From assembly GCA_963759095.1 (NCBI GenBank), contig CAVWYF010000024.1:1-64000 (forward strand): 64,000 nt of DNA, in the 5' to 3' direction. Shown piece by piece: positions 63,554-64,000 of the stretch. The DNA comes from Anderseniella sp963759095 (GTDB taxonomy: Bacteria > Pseudomonadota > Alphaproteobacteria > Rhizobiales > Aestuariivirgaceae). Positions within the stretch are counted from its first letter, which is position 1. Each line of letters starts with the position of its first letter. The position numbers and the translations under genes are program-made. The notes under the pieces are model-generated. The model ran no database searches. It was not told where the DNA came from and saw only the letters and a program-made list of their open reading frames with translations.

Positions 63554-64000
63554 TCAGGCAATGGCCAGGGCAGCAGACGATTCGGGTAATTCCTCACCAA
63601 AGCACCGCTGATAGAACTCCGCCACCAGTGCGCGCTCCAGTTCATCGCACTTGTTCAGGAATGTCATCCGGAACGCCAGGCCGACATCATTGAATATGGT
63701 CGCGTTTTCAGCCCATGTGATAACCGTCCGCGGGCTCATGACAGTTGATAGATCGCCTACCATGAAGGCGTTCCGGGTCAGGTCTGCCAGACGCACCATG
63801 TTTGATACTACCTTCTTGCCGGCAGCATCCCTGAAGGGCTTGTTCTTGGACAGAACAATGCCGCACTCCTGCTCATGGCTGAGGTAGTTCAACTGCACGA
63901 TGATCGACCAGCGGTCCATCTGGGCCTGGTTGATCTGCTGGGTGCCGTGATAGAGGCCGGTTGTGTCACCGAGGCCAACGGTGTTGGCCGTTGCAAACAG
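63554..64000 (-). CDS. cobS: Cobaltochelatase subunit CobS, C-terminal part
   Basis: The last 148 codons of the AAA+ ATPase subunit of cobaltochelatase; the gene runs off the right edge. The visible part begins LFATANTVGLGDTTGLYHGTQ, where the sensor-1 and arginine-finger region lies, and continues with DRWSIIVQLNYL and SPRTVITWAENA (sensor 2 region). It provides ATP hydrolysis to CobT/CobN. An internal ATG at 63919 is not the start. Confidence 0.95.
   Translation of the reverse strand: MFATANTVGLGDTTGLYHGTQQINQAQMDRWSIIVQLNYLSHEQECGIVLSKNKPFRDAAGKKVVSNMVRLADLTRNAFMVGDLSTVMSPRTVITWAENATIFNDVGLAFRMTFLNKCDELERALVAEFYQRCFGEELPESSAALAIA

Overview
The window reads as a chromosomal segment of an alphaproteobacterium, most likely a member of the Hyphomicrobiales (Rhizobiales). 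This rests on the right-hand housekeeping block: the CobS/CobT aerobic cobaltochelatase, a CarD-type regulator, a 7Fe ferredoxin, an S4 RNA-binding protein, a Suv3-like helicase, a DUF3108 protein and ribosomal protein L28. GC is moderate to high. There are no rRNA genes and one complete tRNA.

Layout. (1) 1-9.7 kb: a truncated transporter binding-protein gene diverges from a GntR/FCD regulator. Then comes a minus-strand operon (2-hydroxyacid dehydrogenase, aldo/keto reductase, 6PGDH-like oxidoreductase, TctA, TctB, TctC), divergent from aspartate dehydrogenase plus gamma-glutamyltransferase. (2) 9.7-15.4 kb: a LysR regulator diverges from a TAXI-type TRAP importer and a DadA-like amine/amino-acid oxidase. 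Together with the gamma-glutamyltransferase and aspartate dehydrogenase this looks like amino-acid scavenging. (3) 15.4-30 kb: a type I secretion locus (HlyD adaptor, LapB-type ABC exporter, a TolC stump) next to a giant VCBS/RTX surface protein. The protein lacks its N-terminus and is broken by two single-base frameshifts. The TolC gene and the giant gene are both cut at one head-to-head junction near 19.43 kb. (4) 30-42.1 kb: a sugar-acid locus. It contains L-idonate dehydrogenase, gluconate 5-dehydrogenase, gluconokinase and 6-phosphogluconate dehydrogenase (a full idonate-to-ribulose-5-phosphate route). It also has a TRAP importer whose operon carries an enolase-superfamily enzyme, a PhyH-type dioxygenase and an unusual AroE-like dehydrogenase. 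A FadR-family regulator sits at the divergent centre between two copies of a 13-bp palindrome. (5) 42.1-43.7 kb: an IS30 element and nested inverted repeats. (6) 43.6-49.5 kb: 2-hydroxyacid dehydrogenase, a small membrane protein, an amidase and another TRAP importer. (7) 49.8-52.3 kb: a DUF1127-like micro-gene, then about 2.1 kb bracketed by a tRNA-Arg 3' remnant and the intact tRNA-Arg(CCT), holding a 2OG-Fe(II) oxygenase gene and an IS481-like element. (8) 52.4-64 kb: the housekeeping block.

The window is rich in binding-protein-dependent secondary importers: four complete (one Tct, one TAXI-TRAP, two DctPQM-TRAP) and one truncated. In all four complete systems a GC-rich hairpin lies directly after the binding-protein gene, which would suit differential expression within each operon.

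The best candidates for something undescribed are the divergent sugar-acid regulon with the AroE-like/PhyH/enolase trio, and the alternating A-B-A-B-A architecture of the giant RTX protein. Three single-base frameshifts and the TolC junction could be real decay or assembly/sequencing error; the sequence alone cannot decide.
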